From DAOUVR01 sp034430535 (GTDB taxonomy: Bacteria > Chloroflexota > Dehalococcoidia > E44-bin15), in contig CAYUCL010000015.1 in NCBI GenBank assembly GCA_964443325.1, positions 1 through 43,567 on the forward strand: DNA of 43,567 nt, read 5' to 3'. Both the position numbers and the translations under genes were made by a program. The notes beneath the pieces were generated by a model. That model saw nothing but the letters and a program-made list of their open reading frames with translations. It did no database searches and was not told where the DNA came from. Of this stretch, positions 1-8,531 are shown in pieces; the first letter of the stretch is position 1; every line of letters starts with the position of its first letter.

Positions 1-1
1 G

Positions 2-2059
2 AGGGGCGAACTGGGTTTCTGGGTAAATCCAGAGAACCATGCCAGAATAGTGCAGGTATTGCATGACCAGGGGCAGATTCGCGATAGAGAGGAGGAGTTT
101 CGCATAAAGTCGGGCGAGATCCGTACCGCGCTTACTTCAGCAGAGATAGTTCAAATTGGCGATGAACTGTGCGCACTCTACATATTCAATGACATCACCG
201 AGCGCAAGCGGGCAGAGAAGATGCTGCGGGAGAGCGAGGAACGATTCCGCGCCTTGACCGAGACCACAAGTGACTGGATCTGGGAGGTGAACACAGACGG
301 CGTCTACACCTATGCTAGCCCGAAGGTTAAGGATCTGTTGGGATACGAGCCGAAGGAAATCACCGGCAAAACGCCGTTCGATTTGATGCCTCCAGAAGAG
401 GGAAAACATATCGCTGAGGAGTTCCAAGTGATTGTAGAGTCTCAAAGCTCTTTTTTGAGACTGGAGAACATAAACCTGCATAAGGATGGACGATTGATCG
501 TTGTGGAAACCAGCGGTGAGCCCTTCTTCGACGCTAACGGTCGGCTTGGTGGCTACCGAGGCGTCGACCGTGACATCACCGAGCGCAAGCGTGCGGAGGA
601 GGCGCTGCAGGAGAGCGAGGAGCTATATAGGGTACTTACTGAGAACATGGTGGATGTCATCTGGACCACGGATATGAACCTGCGGATTACCTATATCAGT
701 CCGTCAGTTATGTATCTGCTAGGCTACAGCGTTGAAGAAGCGATGTCCCAGACCATCGAAAAATTATTGACTCCTTCATCTCTTGAATTATCCATGAAGA
801 CCCTTGCCGAGGAAATGGCCAGAGAAAACATCGAGCAAGAAGAATCGCGTACATACCGCACTTTGGAGCTGGAGCTAAAATGCAAGGACGGCTCCACAGT
901 ATGGAGCGAGACCATGGTTATGTACCTGCGTAATCCAAATGGGCAGATTACAGGGATTCATGGAGTGTCACGTGACATAACCGAACGCAAGAAGATGGGG
1001 GAGGAACTAATCCGCCTATCTAACGCTGTTAAGATGTCTACAGACAGCATTGTAATCGGTGATATTAATGCAAAGATCATAGATGTAAATGAGGCTACCC
1101 TAGAACTTTATGGCACTGATGACAAAGGTGATTTGATTGGGGAAAACTCCTTTGATCTTATTGCTCCGGAAGACCAAGAAAAAGCATTTGTAGGCATGAA
1201 TGAGGTGCTGGAAAAAGGATACATTAGAGGTGAACAGTACTATATTATGATGAAGGACGGCCGTAGAGTTCCTGTCGAGATGAGCGTGGCCATGATGAAG
1301 AGTATGGATGGAAAACCGATAGGATTTGTGGCTATATCCAGGGATATCACCGAGCGCAAAAAGCTGGATCAACTGAAAGACGAGTTTATTGGCCTGGTGT
1401 CCCATGAACTGCGTACTCCATTGACTGTTGTCATGGGCGCCATAAATACGGTGCTGAGCGAACAGGCATATCTATCCCAGGAGGAAACTCACCAACTCCT
1501 CCAAGACGCAGCCGTGGAAGCAGAATCTCTGTCTCACCTGTTGGGGAACCTCCTTGAGCTTTCCAGGGCTCAGGCCGACCGTTTGTTCCTTTACGCTGAG
1601 CCGGTCCATATCGAAAACGTGGCTCAATACGCAGTGGAGAAAACAAGGCGGCAATCTTCAGCCCACCGTTTTGTGATGGACTTCCCCAAGGGCCTTCCCT
1701 CAGTCCACGCTGACCAATTAAGGCTGGAGCGCATCCTGTATAACCTCCTCGAAAACGCAGTTAAGTATTCGCCCCAGGGAGGTGAGATTCGAGTCTTCGC
1801 TAAGCTGGAGGGGGAGTATCTAGTTATCGGGGTTAGTGATCAGGGTATCGGCATATCTCCCCATAATCAGGCCAGGCTCTTTGGGGTTTTCCAGCGGCTC
1901 GAAGACCCCAGTCTTGAAGGGGTTAAAGGGGCTGGTCTGGGACTTCTGGTTTGTCGGAGGCTTGTGGAAGCACATGGAGGACGGATCTGGGTGCAGTCAG
2001 AACCAGGCCTGGGCTCAACCTTTTTCTTTACCGTACCGTTGAGAGACGCAGCAACCTAG
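2..2059 (+). CDS. Multi-PAS sensor histidine kinase, 5' end cut by window edge
   Basis: Membrane-independent-looking sensor kinase that would autophosphorylate a histidine in response to a signal read by PAS domains. The frame is open to the left edge, so the true start lies outside the window; a GTG at 50 falls inside the first PAS domain and is not the start. Numbering from the first full codon at position 2, I see a partial PAS (1-66), three full PAS/PAC units (about 77-195, 204-330, 337-450), each ending in the typical DITERK motif, then HisKA with the H-box SHELRTPL (phospho-acceptor His468) and HATPase_c with N-box NLLENAVKY (Asn581 and Asn585), G1 box DQGIGI and G2 box GAGLGLLV. No membrane segment is visible in this part. 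No response regulator gene follows, so it is an orphan kinase here. Family call is firm; the ligand is unknown. Confidence 0.93.
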   Translation, partial: RGELGFWVNPENHARIVQVLHDQGQIRDREEEFRIKSGEIRTALTSAEIVQIGDELCALYIFNDITERKRAEKMLRESEERFRALTETTSDWIWEVNTDGVYTYASPKVKDLLGYEPKEITGKTPFDLMPPEEGKHIAEEFQVIVESQSSFLRLENINLHKDGRLIVVETSGEPFFDANGRLGGYRGVDRDITERKRAEEALQESEELYRVLTENMVDVIWTTDMNLRITYISPSVMYLLGYSVEEAMSQTIEKLLTPSSLELSMKTLAEEMARENIEQEESRTYRTLELELKCKDGSTVWSETMVMYLRNPNGQITGIHGVSRDITERKKMGEELIRLSNAVKMSTDSIVIGDINAKIIDVNEATLELYGTDDKGDLIGENSFDLIAPEDQEKAFVGMNEVLEKGYIRGEQYYIMMKDGRRVPVEMSVAMMKSMDGKPIGFVAISRDITERKKLDQLKDEFIGLVSHELRTPLTVVMGAINTVLSEQAYLSQEETHQLLQDAAVEAESLSHLLGNLLELSRAQADRLFLYAEPVHIENVAQYAVEKTRRQSSAHRFVMDFPKGLPSVHADQLRLERILYNLLENAVKYSPQGGEIRVFAKLEGEYLVIGVSDQGIGISPHNQARLFGVFQRLEDPSLEGVKGAGLGLLVCRRLVEAHGGRIWVQSEPGLGSTFFFTVPLRDAAT

Positions 2060-2365
2060 CCAGGATTTACCTAGTCCTGTGTAAGTGATCACGGCGTGGG
2101 TAAAGAGACGCTTCCCCTCCTATTCTACAGTAATTACCGCAGTCCATCCGTCTAACTAACTATTCATCTATGGAAATACTGCTCAGGTTCAGGACACATT
2201 TCTAGTTTGTGCAATCAATATTTCCAGTGCTCCTTGCTTCACCGAAACCGTGGCAGGGCAGAGTGCTGCAGTCGCCAGAGCTTTTCTGCCTGATGGAATG
2301 ACAGATTTCTTCGCCCCTGTTACAATGCCTTCGACAAACTACGATAAATTGCGGAGGTAATTCAA
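2060..2365. other. Intergenic gap, no gene seen
   Basis: 306 bases between the sensor kinase and the acyl-CoA dehydrogenase-like gene. No frame shows recognisable protein similarity. The only clear signal is the ribosome binding site GGAGG at 2353-2357 belonging to the next gene. A minus-strand frame of 68 codons crosses the gap but runs into the next gene and has no family features. Confidence 0.6.
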
Positions 2366-3622
2366 ATGGTGACAATTGCAGACCTGAGGAAAAAGTATCT
2401 AGGCGCACCTGGATGTACGGATGAGGACCTGGAGATTGTACAGGCGATTCGCGATTTTGTTGACCGTAAAATGATGCCTCGCCGCAGGGACCTTGATGGA
2501 GGCTGGCATCACGACGAGAAGCTGGCGATGGACACCATACATGAGATCCATCAGGGACTGGTAGACCTGGGGCTGCAAAGGATGTTCTTGTCGGTGGAGG
2601 TTGGGGGCTTGGGAGCTAACCGCGCTATAGCTGGAATGGTTACAGAGGAATTATCACGTGGTGATTGCGGACTGGCACTGCATCTTGGAATAATCTCCTG
2701 GACTATGATGCCCTTTGCTCTGGCAGGACGAATCGACCTGCTGGAACCGCTCTTGCGTAAGATTTGTGACGACCAGCCCCACGCCTCCTGCATGGTCATC
2801 ACCGAACCATCAGGAGGCGCCAACGTAGAAGACCCAACGCAGCACTGCCGTACAATAGCCACTATTGCTAGGCTTGAAGGTGATGAATGGGTGATAAACG
2901 GCCGGAAGATGTGGCCCACCGGCACGGGCCAGTCCGACCTCACCTATATGACAGTGTGCAGCACCGACCCAGAGAAGGGCAATGAGGCACTGGCCCTCAT
3001 CCACGTTCCACCGGGAACCCCTGGACTGTCCTTCAGCAAGCCAATAGAGAAGATGGGGATGTGCTGGACGGATTGGAATGGTGAGATATTCTACGACGAT
3101 GTGAGAGTGCCCAAGGAATACCGCATGGCCGGCCCTGAGAAGGACGCTGAGATCTTTCACGACATAATGGGTGCCGGTCGACTTGGCTCATGTACTTTCG
3201 CAATAGGAGCCGCCCAGGCCTGCTTCGAAATAGCCCTCGACTGGACCAAAGATAGAGAGATTGCCGGCAGGCCTGTCAGGGAGCGCTCGCTACACGCCAG
3301 CATTCTGGGAGAAATGGCTCAAAGGATTGAGTGTTCCAGGGCTTATTACCAGAAGATCACTGAGATGCAAAGGTCGGGGCAGTACGGCCGACCGGGGGAG
3401 CCTTTCATGCTCTCAAAATGCTCTGCTGCGCAGAATTACGCCTGTGATACGGCTGTCTGGGTAACAAATAAGGCCATGGAGCTGATGGGCGCCTACGGAT
3501 ACTCCTACGATCTCAACGTGGAGAAATACCTGCGAGATGTGAAAATCGTCCAGCTCTGGCTGGGTGGCCCGCAGCGCCGCTGGTTGGACTCGGCACTGGG
3601 TTACTATTCCTTCGAATGGTAG
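2366..3622 (+). CDS. Acyl-CoA dehydrogenase family protein lacking canonical catalytic Glu
   Basis: A 418-residue flavoprotein of the acyl-CoA dehydrogenase superfamily, which normally performs FAD-dependent alpha,beta-desaturation of acyl-CoA. The N-terminal helical domain, the middle beta domain (ITEPSGGANVED at 146-156, the FAD/substrate region) and the C-terminal helical domain with GAYGYSYD and YLRDVKI are all present and length is normal for the family (380-420). The motif usually read as IYEGT, whose Glu is the catalytic base of MCAD-type enzymes, reads LWLGG here (Leu399). The alternative base position in helix G used by isovaleryl- and long-chain enzymes is Gly274. The protein may thus use another residue, catalyse a reductive or non-redox reaction, or act as a partner subunit. 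Start ATG has GGAGG eight bases upstream. No ETF genes are adjacent. Fold certain, activity uncertain. Confidence 0.88.
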   Translation: MVTIADLRKKYLGAPGCTDEDLEIVQAIRDFVDRKMMPRRRDLDGGWHHDEKLAMDTIHEIHQGLVDLGLQRMFLSVEVGGLGANRAIAGMVTEELSRGDCGLALHLGIISWTMMPFALAGRIDLLEPLLRKICDDQPHASCMVITEPSGGANVEDPTQHCRTIATIARLEGDEWVINGRKMWPTGTGQSDLTYMTVCSTDPEKGNEALALIHVPPGTPGLSFSKPIEKMGMCWTDWNGEIFYDDVRVPKEYRMAGPEKDAEIFHDIMGAGRLGSCTFAIGAAQACFEIALDWTKDREIAGRPVRERSLHASILGEMAQRIECSRAYYQKITEMQRSGQYGRPGEPFMLSKCSAAQNYACDTAVWVTNKAMELMGAYGYSYDLNVEKYLRDVKIVQLWLGGPQRRWLDSALGYYSFEW

Positions 3623-3806
3623 GCAGGCACGAGGTTTTGATCAAGGAAGTCTTACCGCTATATCAATTTCCACTAGATTCAATACGCGTACTTAGATGCT
3701 TTGACTATCGGCAAGCGAGACACTACAATAGCAAGAATGGTTAATACGGGGAATTGTGGCTGATGTAAGGTAATTTAATGTTGGTAATAAATTTCAGGAG
3801 GAGTGA

Positions 3807-3921
3807 ATGACGGCACTGGAAGAGTTAGTTGAATTAGCGGAGGCACCATACAACCGAACTATCAAGGATTGGAAGGAAAAGGGCGGGAAGGTAGTAGGTT
3901 TCATCTGCTCCTATATTCCAA
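3807..3921 (+). pseudogene. 2-hydroxyacyl-CoA dehydratase / benzoyl-CoA reductase subunit, N-terminal stump
   Basis: The first 38 or so codons resemble the start of HgdB/BcrC-type subunits: an amphipathic helix, then WKEKGGKVVGFICSYIP, which matches the W..KGGKV.G..C.Y.P pattern leading into the first Cys-ligated domain. A strong ribosome binding site (AGGAGGAG, 3796-3803) sits before the ATG. After about 3921 the frame continues to 4151, but only as antisense of the ATPase stump below, so the protein is broken. Normal family length is 370-430 residues. The fragment is a genuine gene start that lost its body by inversion or deletion, or by assembly error. Assignment rests on a short motif, so confidence is moderate. 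Confidence 0.6.
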
Positions 3922-4181
3922 GCGCCCTTGACAGCACAGAGGACCTCGGTTGCCTGTTCACCAGCATACGGTATCTCGCTTTTACCTACTCCGGTGGAGA
4001 CAAATTTGACAACACCCCTGGTGTCCACTCCGGCAAGGCTCATAGCTCCCTGCACTGCTCTGGTAGCGGCTTCATGGCTGCTTTCACCTGTGATAACCAG
4101 TTCATGAGCCATGACCTTGCTGTCTCGTACTATCACCGCTTTGGTGGTTAAAGAACCTATATCTACGCCTATTGCTACCAT
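3915..4181 (-). pseudogene. BadF/BadG/BcrA/BcrD-type activator ATPase, N-terminal stump
   Basis: About 88 residues of an ASKHA-fold ATPase that, in intact form, drives an electron into 2-hydroxyacyl-CoA dehydratase or benzoyl-CoA reductase through an inter-subunit 4Fe-4S cluster. The diagnostic phosphate-1 motif GVDIGSLTTKAVI (residues 5-17) and the segment VSTGVGKSEIPYAG (61-74), followed by EVLCAVKGA (79-87), match the family. The next expected segment, leading to the conserved DIGGQD motif and the cluster Cys pair, is missing; beyond residue 88 the frame reads antisense of the dehydratase subunit stump and stops. Family members are normally about 255-290 residues. The two stumps belong to the same enzyme system and normally lie side by side on one strand, so their convergent fusion here points to a local inversion with deletion. 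Confidence 0.75.
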
Positions 4182-4501
4182 TTATCGTTCTGCTGGGAGT
4201 ATATCTCAGTCATCCAGGAACGTCAAATCCCGCTACCTGCTGTAGTGGCTATTGAGGCTGCCGTGCGGCTCAAATCTGTTGAAGAAAATGAGGTCCCCAT
4301 TTGAACGACACTGAACAAAACGTCAAATTGTTCAGGTCCTGCTGCATAATTGCGGTACTTTGCTTTGGGAGTCGGCAGTCGACCAGTGAGGGCAGCCAAA
4401 ACGCATCCTGGCGGATTAATTGTATATGGAGTGAAATGCAACGTATGTCAGGGTACTTATGAAAAACCTGGTGAAATTGAAGACTTGTTTACTTCTTAAA
4501 C
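4182..4501. other. Intergenic gap with one doubtful minus-strand frame
   Basis: 320 bases between the ATPase stump and the flavin split-barrel gene. A minus-strand frame (4223-4441, 72 codons) is open but shows no family features and no ribosome binding site. I do not call it a gene. No hairpin or promoter stands out. Confidence 0.5.
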
Positions 4502-4921
4502 TCAGGCTATCCTCTTGCCCGGTATCGGCACCTGCGAAAGATAAACCTCCTCAACCCTTATGACCCCTACCTGCTTAATGTAGAAATAGACCTTCCCCCT
4601 CAACTGGGGTGATTCTTTAGATAGCGCCTGAGCCATGTCATAGAGCAACCCCGACCTTTGAAATCCCTCGAAGGTTCCCTTCACCTGATAGGATGACCAA
4701 GGGGCTTTATAGACCGTTGCTGCAACCTTCCTGGTGTCAGTCAGGTTCTTTTTGGTTTTGTTCATCATCATATCGGCGAATATCAGCATATCCTCGCCGG
4801 GCGCCATCAGCGAGGCGATAAAGGCACAGTTAGGCTTCCCCTCAGCATCAACGGTGGCGAGGAACTTCACCGCGTCTGGGTCATTGAAGAGGTCCATAAC
4901 CTGTTTTGGCATCTTGGCCAT
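4502..4921 (-). CDS. Pyridoxamine 5'-phosphate oxidase-family FMN split-barrel protein
   Basis: 139 residues with the pattern of the PPOX/FMN-binding split barrel: an N-terminal helix, then KFLATVDAEGKPNCAFIA (19-36), the usual first two strands, and a second strand pair around DMLIFADMMMNKTKKNL (44-60), the region that contacts the FMN phosphate in relatives. Members include flavin reductases, F420/FMN-dependent oxidoreductases and heme-utilisation proteins, so the substrate cannot be named. It is the last gene of the minus-strand glycyl radical operon, 26 bases after the activase stop, with a strong site AAGGAGGTGA before the ATG. Its position suggests it supplies electrons or protects the radical system, which is inference. 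Confidence 0.8.
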   Translation of the reverse strand: MAKMPKQVMDLFNDPDAVKFLATVDAEGKPNCAFIASLMAPGEDMLIFADMMMNKTKKNLTDTRKVAATVYKAPWSSYQVKGTFEGFQRSGLLYDMAQALSKESPQLRGKVYFYIKQVGVIRVEEVYLSQVPIPGKRIA

Positions 4922-4947
4922 GAGGTCACCTCCTTTTTTCTCAGCCG

Positions 4948-5874
4948 CTATTTTGGCCCTACTTTGGCCTGCAAGCCAAACGATTCTACAATTCGTTTAA
5001 GCTCTTGCATGTGCTCATCAGTGGGGGGTTGGGTGTCTTTAAATTCATAATTGCGGTCTAGTTTCCTGTATTTTGGCTCTCCTAGACGATGGAATGGCAG
5101 CAGGTCAACCCTGGCCACCCCATCCAATTTGCACACGAACTCCATAATACCCCTGATATTTTCCTCCCCATCCGTATACCCCGGGATCACAGGCACCCTG
5201 ACAATCATGGGTATCCCTTTACAACTTATTCTTCTTGCGTTCTCCAGGATTAACTCATTGGAAACCCCACCATAATTTGCATGTTTGACCGGGTCTATCT
5301 GCTTGATGTCGTAGAGCACCAGGTTGACATGCTTCAGGATTTTCTCCATGGTCTCCCACTTAACATAGCCACTCGTATCCAATGCTGTATGTATGCCCTT
5401 TTCGCGGCACTTCCTTAGAAACTCCACCAGAAACCCAGGTTGCATCGTTGGCTCACCACCGCCCACGGTAACACCACCACCCGAATTGCGGTAGAACAAC
5501 ACATCTTTCTCAACCTCTGCAAATGCTTCCTCGGCGGTCATGTACTTTCCGATAAGCTCCCTGGCCCCGGAAGGGCACGCTTCGGCGCATTTTCCACAAT
5601 TCTGGCACTTTCCCCTTTCTGTCCTCGGCCCATCCTCGGTAAAGGTGATGGCCCCTTCAGGGCAGGCATCCACACACCTTTTACACCCGATACACCTGGT
5701 ATCGTTAAATACAATCTCAGGGTGAAACTTCTGGCTCTCAGGATTGTGGCACCACAGGCACGTCAACGGGCATCCCTTCATGAAGACCGTGGTTCTGATC
5801 CCTGGCCCGTCCTCTGTTGAATACCTCTGTATGCTGAATATGAGACCCTGTTTCCCCCGGGCCTTCTGGCTCAC
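4948..5874 (-). CDS. Glycyl radical enzyme activating enzyme (radical SAM)
   Basis: A 308-residue radical SAM protein that would use S-adenosylmethionine and a reduced 4Fe-4S cluster to abstract the glycine hydrogen of the partner enzyme encoded directly upstream. The radical SAM cysteines lie in GCPLTCLWC (Cys35, Cys39, Cys42). Two ferredoxin-type CxxCxxCxxxCP clusters follow (Cys61/64/67/71 and Cys90/93/96/100), the arrangement of activases for eliminase-type and X-succinate-type enzymes and unlike the cluster-free pyruvate formate-lyase activase. GGGEP (138-142) is the SAM-binding motif. The start is GTG, ten bases after the enzyme's stop codon, with GAGAAGGGA just upstream, so the two genes are translationally close. 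Length is typical (about 300). Confidence 0.96.
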   Translation of the reverse strand: MSQKARGKQGLIFSIQRYSTEDGPGIRTTVFMKGCPLTCLWCHNPESQKFHPEIVFNDTRCIGCKRCVDACPEGAITFTEDGPRTERGKCQNCGKCAEACPSGARELIGKYMTAEEAFAEVEKDVLFYRNSGGGVTVGGGEPTMQPGFLVEFLRKCREKGIHTALDTSGYVKWETMEKILKHVNLVLYDIKQIDPVKHANYGGVSNELILENARRISCKGIPMIVRVPVIPGYTDGEENIRGIMEFVCKLDGVARVDLLPFHRLGEPKYRKLDRNYEFKDTQPPTDEHMQELKRIVESFGLQAKVGPK

Positions 5875-5884
5875 TTTTCCCTTC

Positions 5885-8257
5885 TCACAGTTTGTGTTCT
5901 ACTCTAGCTATGATCTCATCCTGCAAGGCGCGACTCATGCCCACGAAGTAGGCGTTATACCCGGTGACCCTCACCAGCAGGTTCTGATAGCTTTCCGGGA
6001 TTCTCTGCGCATCTTGCAGGGTCTCCGCGTCTATGATGTTGAACTGAAGGGAGGTGCCGCCAAGTTCATTATATGTCCTCAGAAGAGCAGCAAAGTTATC
6101 CAGTTGCTCATCGGTCTGCAGCGTAGTGGGATTGATGCTTATTGTGTGGGAGGCTCCGGAGGGGAGGATGTCGAAACCCAATTTTGCCACCGATTTCATG
6201 GCAGCCGTCGGCCCTTTGACATCGCAGCCCTGGGATGGGCAGACGCCGTTTGATATTGGCTCACCGGCTTTTCTGCCATTTGGCGTTGCTGCGGTAAAGG
6301 CTCCATCATGGATGAAATGGTTCCAAGAAAGGTATCCCGCTCTGACCCTTTTTCCGGTTGGGGTTACATACTGGCTGAGCTCCTGGCACCAGAAGCGAAA
6401 TATCTCCCTGGCGATAGAATCAACATAATCATCATCGTTTCCAAATTTAGGCGCCCTGTTGATCAATATCTGGCGTATGTCCTCTTTTTCCTCGAAGTTC
6501 GTGCGCAGAGCTTGCAATAGCTCTGCCATGGTCAGCCTCTTATCCTCAAAAACGACCTTCTTAATCGCCGCCAGCGAATCGGCGGCAGTGGCTATTCCAA
6601 CCCCATTAAAGGTGGTGAAGTTATAGATCGCTCCGCCATCCCTTATATCCCTTCCCTTCTCCATACACCCATCTATAACCGTGGACAGGAACGGACATGG
6701 AACGTATTTGCCCCTCAGGGCATCGCAGGCCGATGTTATCCCGGTTACATATTGTATCGTCGCCCTGATCTGCCGCTTGTAGGCCTCCATTACTTGCTCA
6801 AAGCTTTCAAATTGTAGCGGGTCTCCCGTCTCTGCCCCCAGCCGCTCCCCGCTACGCCAGTCTTCGCCATCATTCAGCGCCAGTTCCACGCTCTTGGCAA
6901 CGTTGAAATGCACATCCACCGTGCCTGAGGTATCCTTGCCCTGTGCAGTGTTCTCCAGACAACCGACCACGCCATAATCAACGGCATCGTCATGAGACAT
7001 CCCCTCCCCCTCCAGGGCCTCAATAACGATCTTATCGAAGTTGAGTATAAAGGGGGAGCCCTGCGTATCGCGTACCATCTGGGAGGCTTTAAGCAGTAGC
7101 TCCTTCGGCGTAGCGGAATGAATCCTCAGGTTCAGCTTGGGCTCCAGCATGTTCAATTCCCGGAATGACTGCAGTATCAGATAGGTCAAATCGTTAGTCA
7201 TGTCCTCCCCGTTGGCTCCCTGGCCTCCGAGGGTGATGAGCTGGCCAAACCCTGCGTTTCGGCCATGGGGCCCTCCAATCGTCTGGTAGTCATAGGCGTA
7301 GTTGTGCTTTACGGAGAAGCACTGAAAAAGCTCCTTCGCCTCCTCCCTTCTCAGCCGCCCCTCATCTACATCTCTTCTGTAGAACGGATACAGATACTGG
7401 TCGAGCCTGCCGTGTGAGACGCCGGGGCCGGGGTATGACTCAGCGATCATCTCGACCATGTGGGAAAACCAGGTAGCCTGCAGGGCTTCGTAAAACGTCC
7501 TCGCCGGGTTATATGGTACCCGGTCGCAGACCTCAGCGACCTTTAAAAGCTCTTCCCTCCTTCTGGTTGCCCTCTCCTTCTTGGCCAACCTTCTCGCCTC
7601 CTCGGCGTATCGATGGCTGAACTCGCCTATGGCATCGCAGCAGATTATTATCGCCTTCAAAAACTCCCTTTTCGCCTCGGATGCAGTCCTCCCAAGGAGC
7701 CCCTCCGCCTCCTCCTTAATCCCCTTGAAGCCCTTTTGCAGCACCTTGGCATGGTTCTGGATGATATGACCGGGAGTTATGCCGCCACATGAAAGGCCTA
7801 GTTTAAGTATCCTCTCTGATTCCTCGATGAGCTCGGCCTCGATTCTTACGAACTCCTCGGTCTCCTCCTCAGTGAGGCATGTGGATAGGCTTGTACAGAA
7901 CCTGCCTCCCACAATAAGCTCGTCGTCGAGGATGTCAACCGGTATCTCCTGCAGCACCCTCTGGAAGAAAAGCGCCTTTCTGATAATTAAGGGTTGCTCC
8001 CAGAACTCAACGGGCATATCCAAGTTGATCGCCATCGCTGCCAGGCCATCCCTGTTTGCTTTGAGCACGCCTCCCAGCATATCGGGCACCGAAATGAAAT
8101 CCAGGATCTGATAGACCACATCGTTGGGTATGCCAGTGGTGAATGACATTACGTTATTCTGGAACTCTCGCTGTTCATCCAGAAAGTAGTAACCCCTCAG
8201 GCGTCTTACCCTCGGTGACAGCATCTCTGAAGCTTCCCACAGTTTCTGTTCAACCAT
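5885..8257 (-). CDS. Glycyl radical enzyme, eliminase-type, substrate unknown
   Basis: A 790-residue glycyl radical enzyme. An upstream in-frame GTG at 8266 abuts the ribosome binding site, while the ATG at 8257 has GGGAGGA at good spacing, so I choose the ATG. Numbering from it: the thiyl Cys433 lies in GVVGCLENT, with Glu435 two residues on, the Cys-x-Glu pair of dehydratases and C-N/C-C lyases such as glycerol dehydratase, choline lyase and 4-hydroxyphenylacetate decarboxylase. Gly766 in RVTGYNAYF is the radical site. GRLDQYLYPFY (283-293) is the conserved barrel motif. The loop reads C-L-E-N rather than the common C-V-E-P, so it is not one of the well-known members by this signature. The activase and a flavin-type protein follow in one operon; no microcompartment shell genes are near. 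The enzyme requires anoxic conditions. Confidence 0.95.
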   Translation of the reverse strand: MVEQKLWEASEMLSPRVRRLRGYYFLDEQREFQNNVMSFTTGIPNDVVYQILDFISVPDMLGGVLKANRDGLAAMAINLDMPVEFWEQPLIIRKALFFQRVLQEIPVDILDDELIVGGRFCTSLSTCLTEEETEEFVRIEAELIEESERILKLGLSCGGITPGHIIQNHAKVLQKGFKGIKEEAEGLLGRTASEAKREFLKAIIICCDAIGEFSHRYAEEARRLAKKERATRRREELLKVAEVCDRVPYNPARTFYEALQATWFSHMVEMIAESYPGPGVSHGRLDQYLYPFYRRDVDEGRLRREEAKELFQCFSVKHNYAYDYQTIGGPHGRNAGFGQLITLGGQGANGEDMTNDLTYLILQSFRELNMLEPKLNLRIHSATPKELLLKASQMVRDTQGSPFILNFDKIVIEALEGEGMSHDDAVDYGVVGCLENTAQGKDTSGTVDVHFNVAKSVELALNDGEDWRSGERLGAETGDPLQFESFEQVMEAYKRQIRATIQYVTGITSACDALRGKYVPCPFLSTVIDGCMEKGRDIRDGGAIYNFTTFNGVGIATAADSLAAIKKVVFEDKRLTMAELLQALRTNFEEKEDIRQILINRAPKFGNDDDYVDSIAREIFRFWCQELSQYVTPTGKRVRAGYLSWNHFIHDGAFTAATPNGRKAGEPISNGVCPSQGCDVKGPTAAMKSVAKLGFDILPSGASHTISINPTTLQTDEQLDNFAALLRTYNELGGTSLQFNIIDAETLQDAQRIPESYQNLLVRVTGYNAYFVGMSRALQDEIIARVEHKL

Positions 8258-8414
8258 GATCCTCACTCCTCCCTTCTTGTTCCGCCATATCTTTTCACCA
8301 TAGTTCTAAACCATGATGGGTAGACCCTATCTGTACCGCCTCGGGCCTTGCTTTCCCCCGCGCAAGCCAGCTTACGCAGGTTCCGGCGAATTAATGTATG
8401 GTTAGATTCGCACT

Positions 8415-8480
8415 CCTGTCGACCAGAAGTATAACACACTGATCCAAATCAGGGTAACATGCTGGTTGACCGAGAGGAGA
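8415..8480 (+). repeat. Direct repeat, copy 1 (left of toxin-antitoxin pair)
   Basis: About 66 bases beginning CCTGTCGACCAGAAGTATAA. The second copy at 9190-9255 has the same orientation and about four fifths of its bases in common, including a 21-base identical core (AGAAGTATAACACACTGATC shared, then the match continues with scattered changes) and the segments GGGTAACATG and GTTGACC. The two copies bracket the DUF433/DUF5615 gene pair exactly. Confidence 0.85.
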
Positions 8481-8491
8481 GTGAACCGCTG

Positions 8492-8520
8492 CCTTATGTT
8501 ATAATGTCATTGCCATAAGG
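8492..8520 (+). promoter_or_regulatory. Palindrome with -10 box, probable toxin-antitoxin operator
   Basis: The perfect 7-base inverted repeat CCTTATG (8492-8498) and CATAAGG (8514-8520) encloses a consensus -10 hexamer TATAAT (8500-8505) and its right arm is part of the ribosome binding site of the next gene (AAGGAGG). Binding of a protein here would block both transcription and translation start, as expected for autoregulation of a toxin-antitoxin operon. No good -35 box is seen at standard spacing. Confidence 0.65.
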
Positions 8521-8531
8521 AGGTTTGTAAT

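Noticed and set aside
1..49. GTG at 50 as start of the sensor kinase
   Set aside because: The frame stays open to the edge and residues before the GTG continue the PAS domain pattern (ELGFWVNPEN), so the gene begins outside the window.
4223..4441. Open minus-strand frame of 72 codons upstream of the ATPase stump
   Set aside because: No ribosome binding site, no recognisable motif, low-complexity Ser/Thr/Ala tail; not enough to call a gene.
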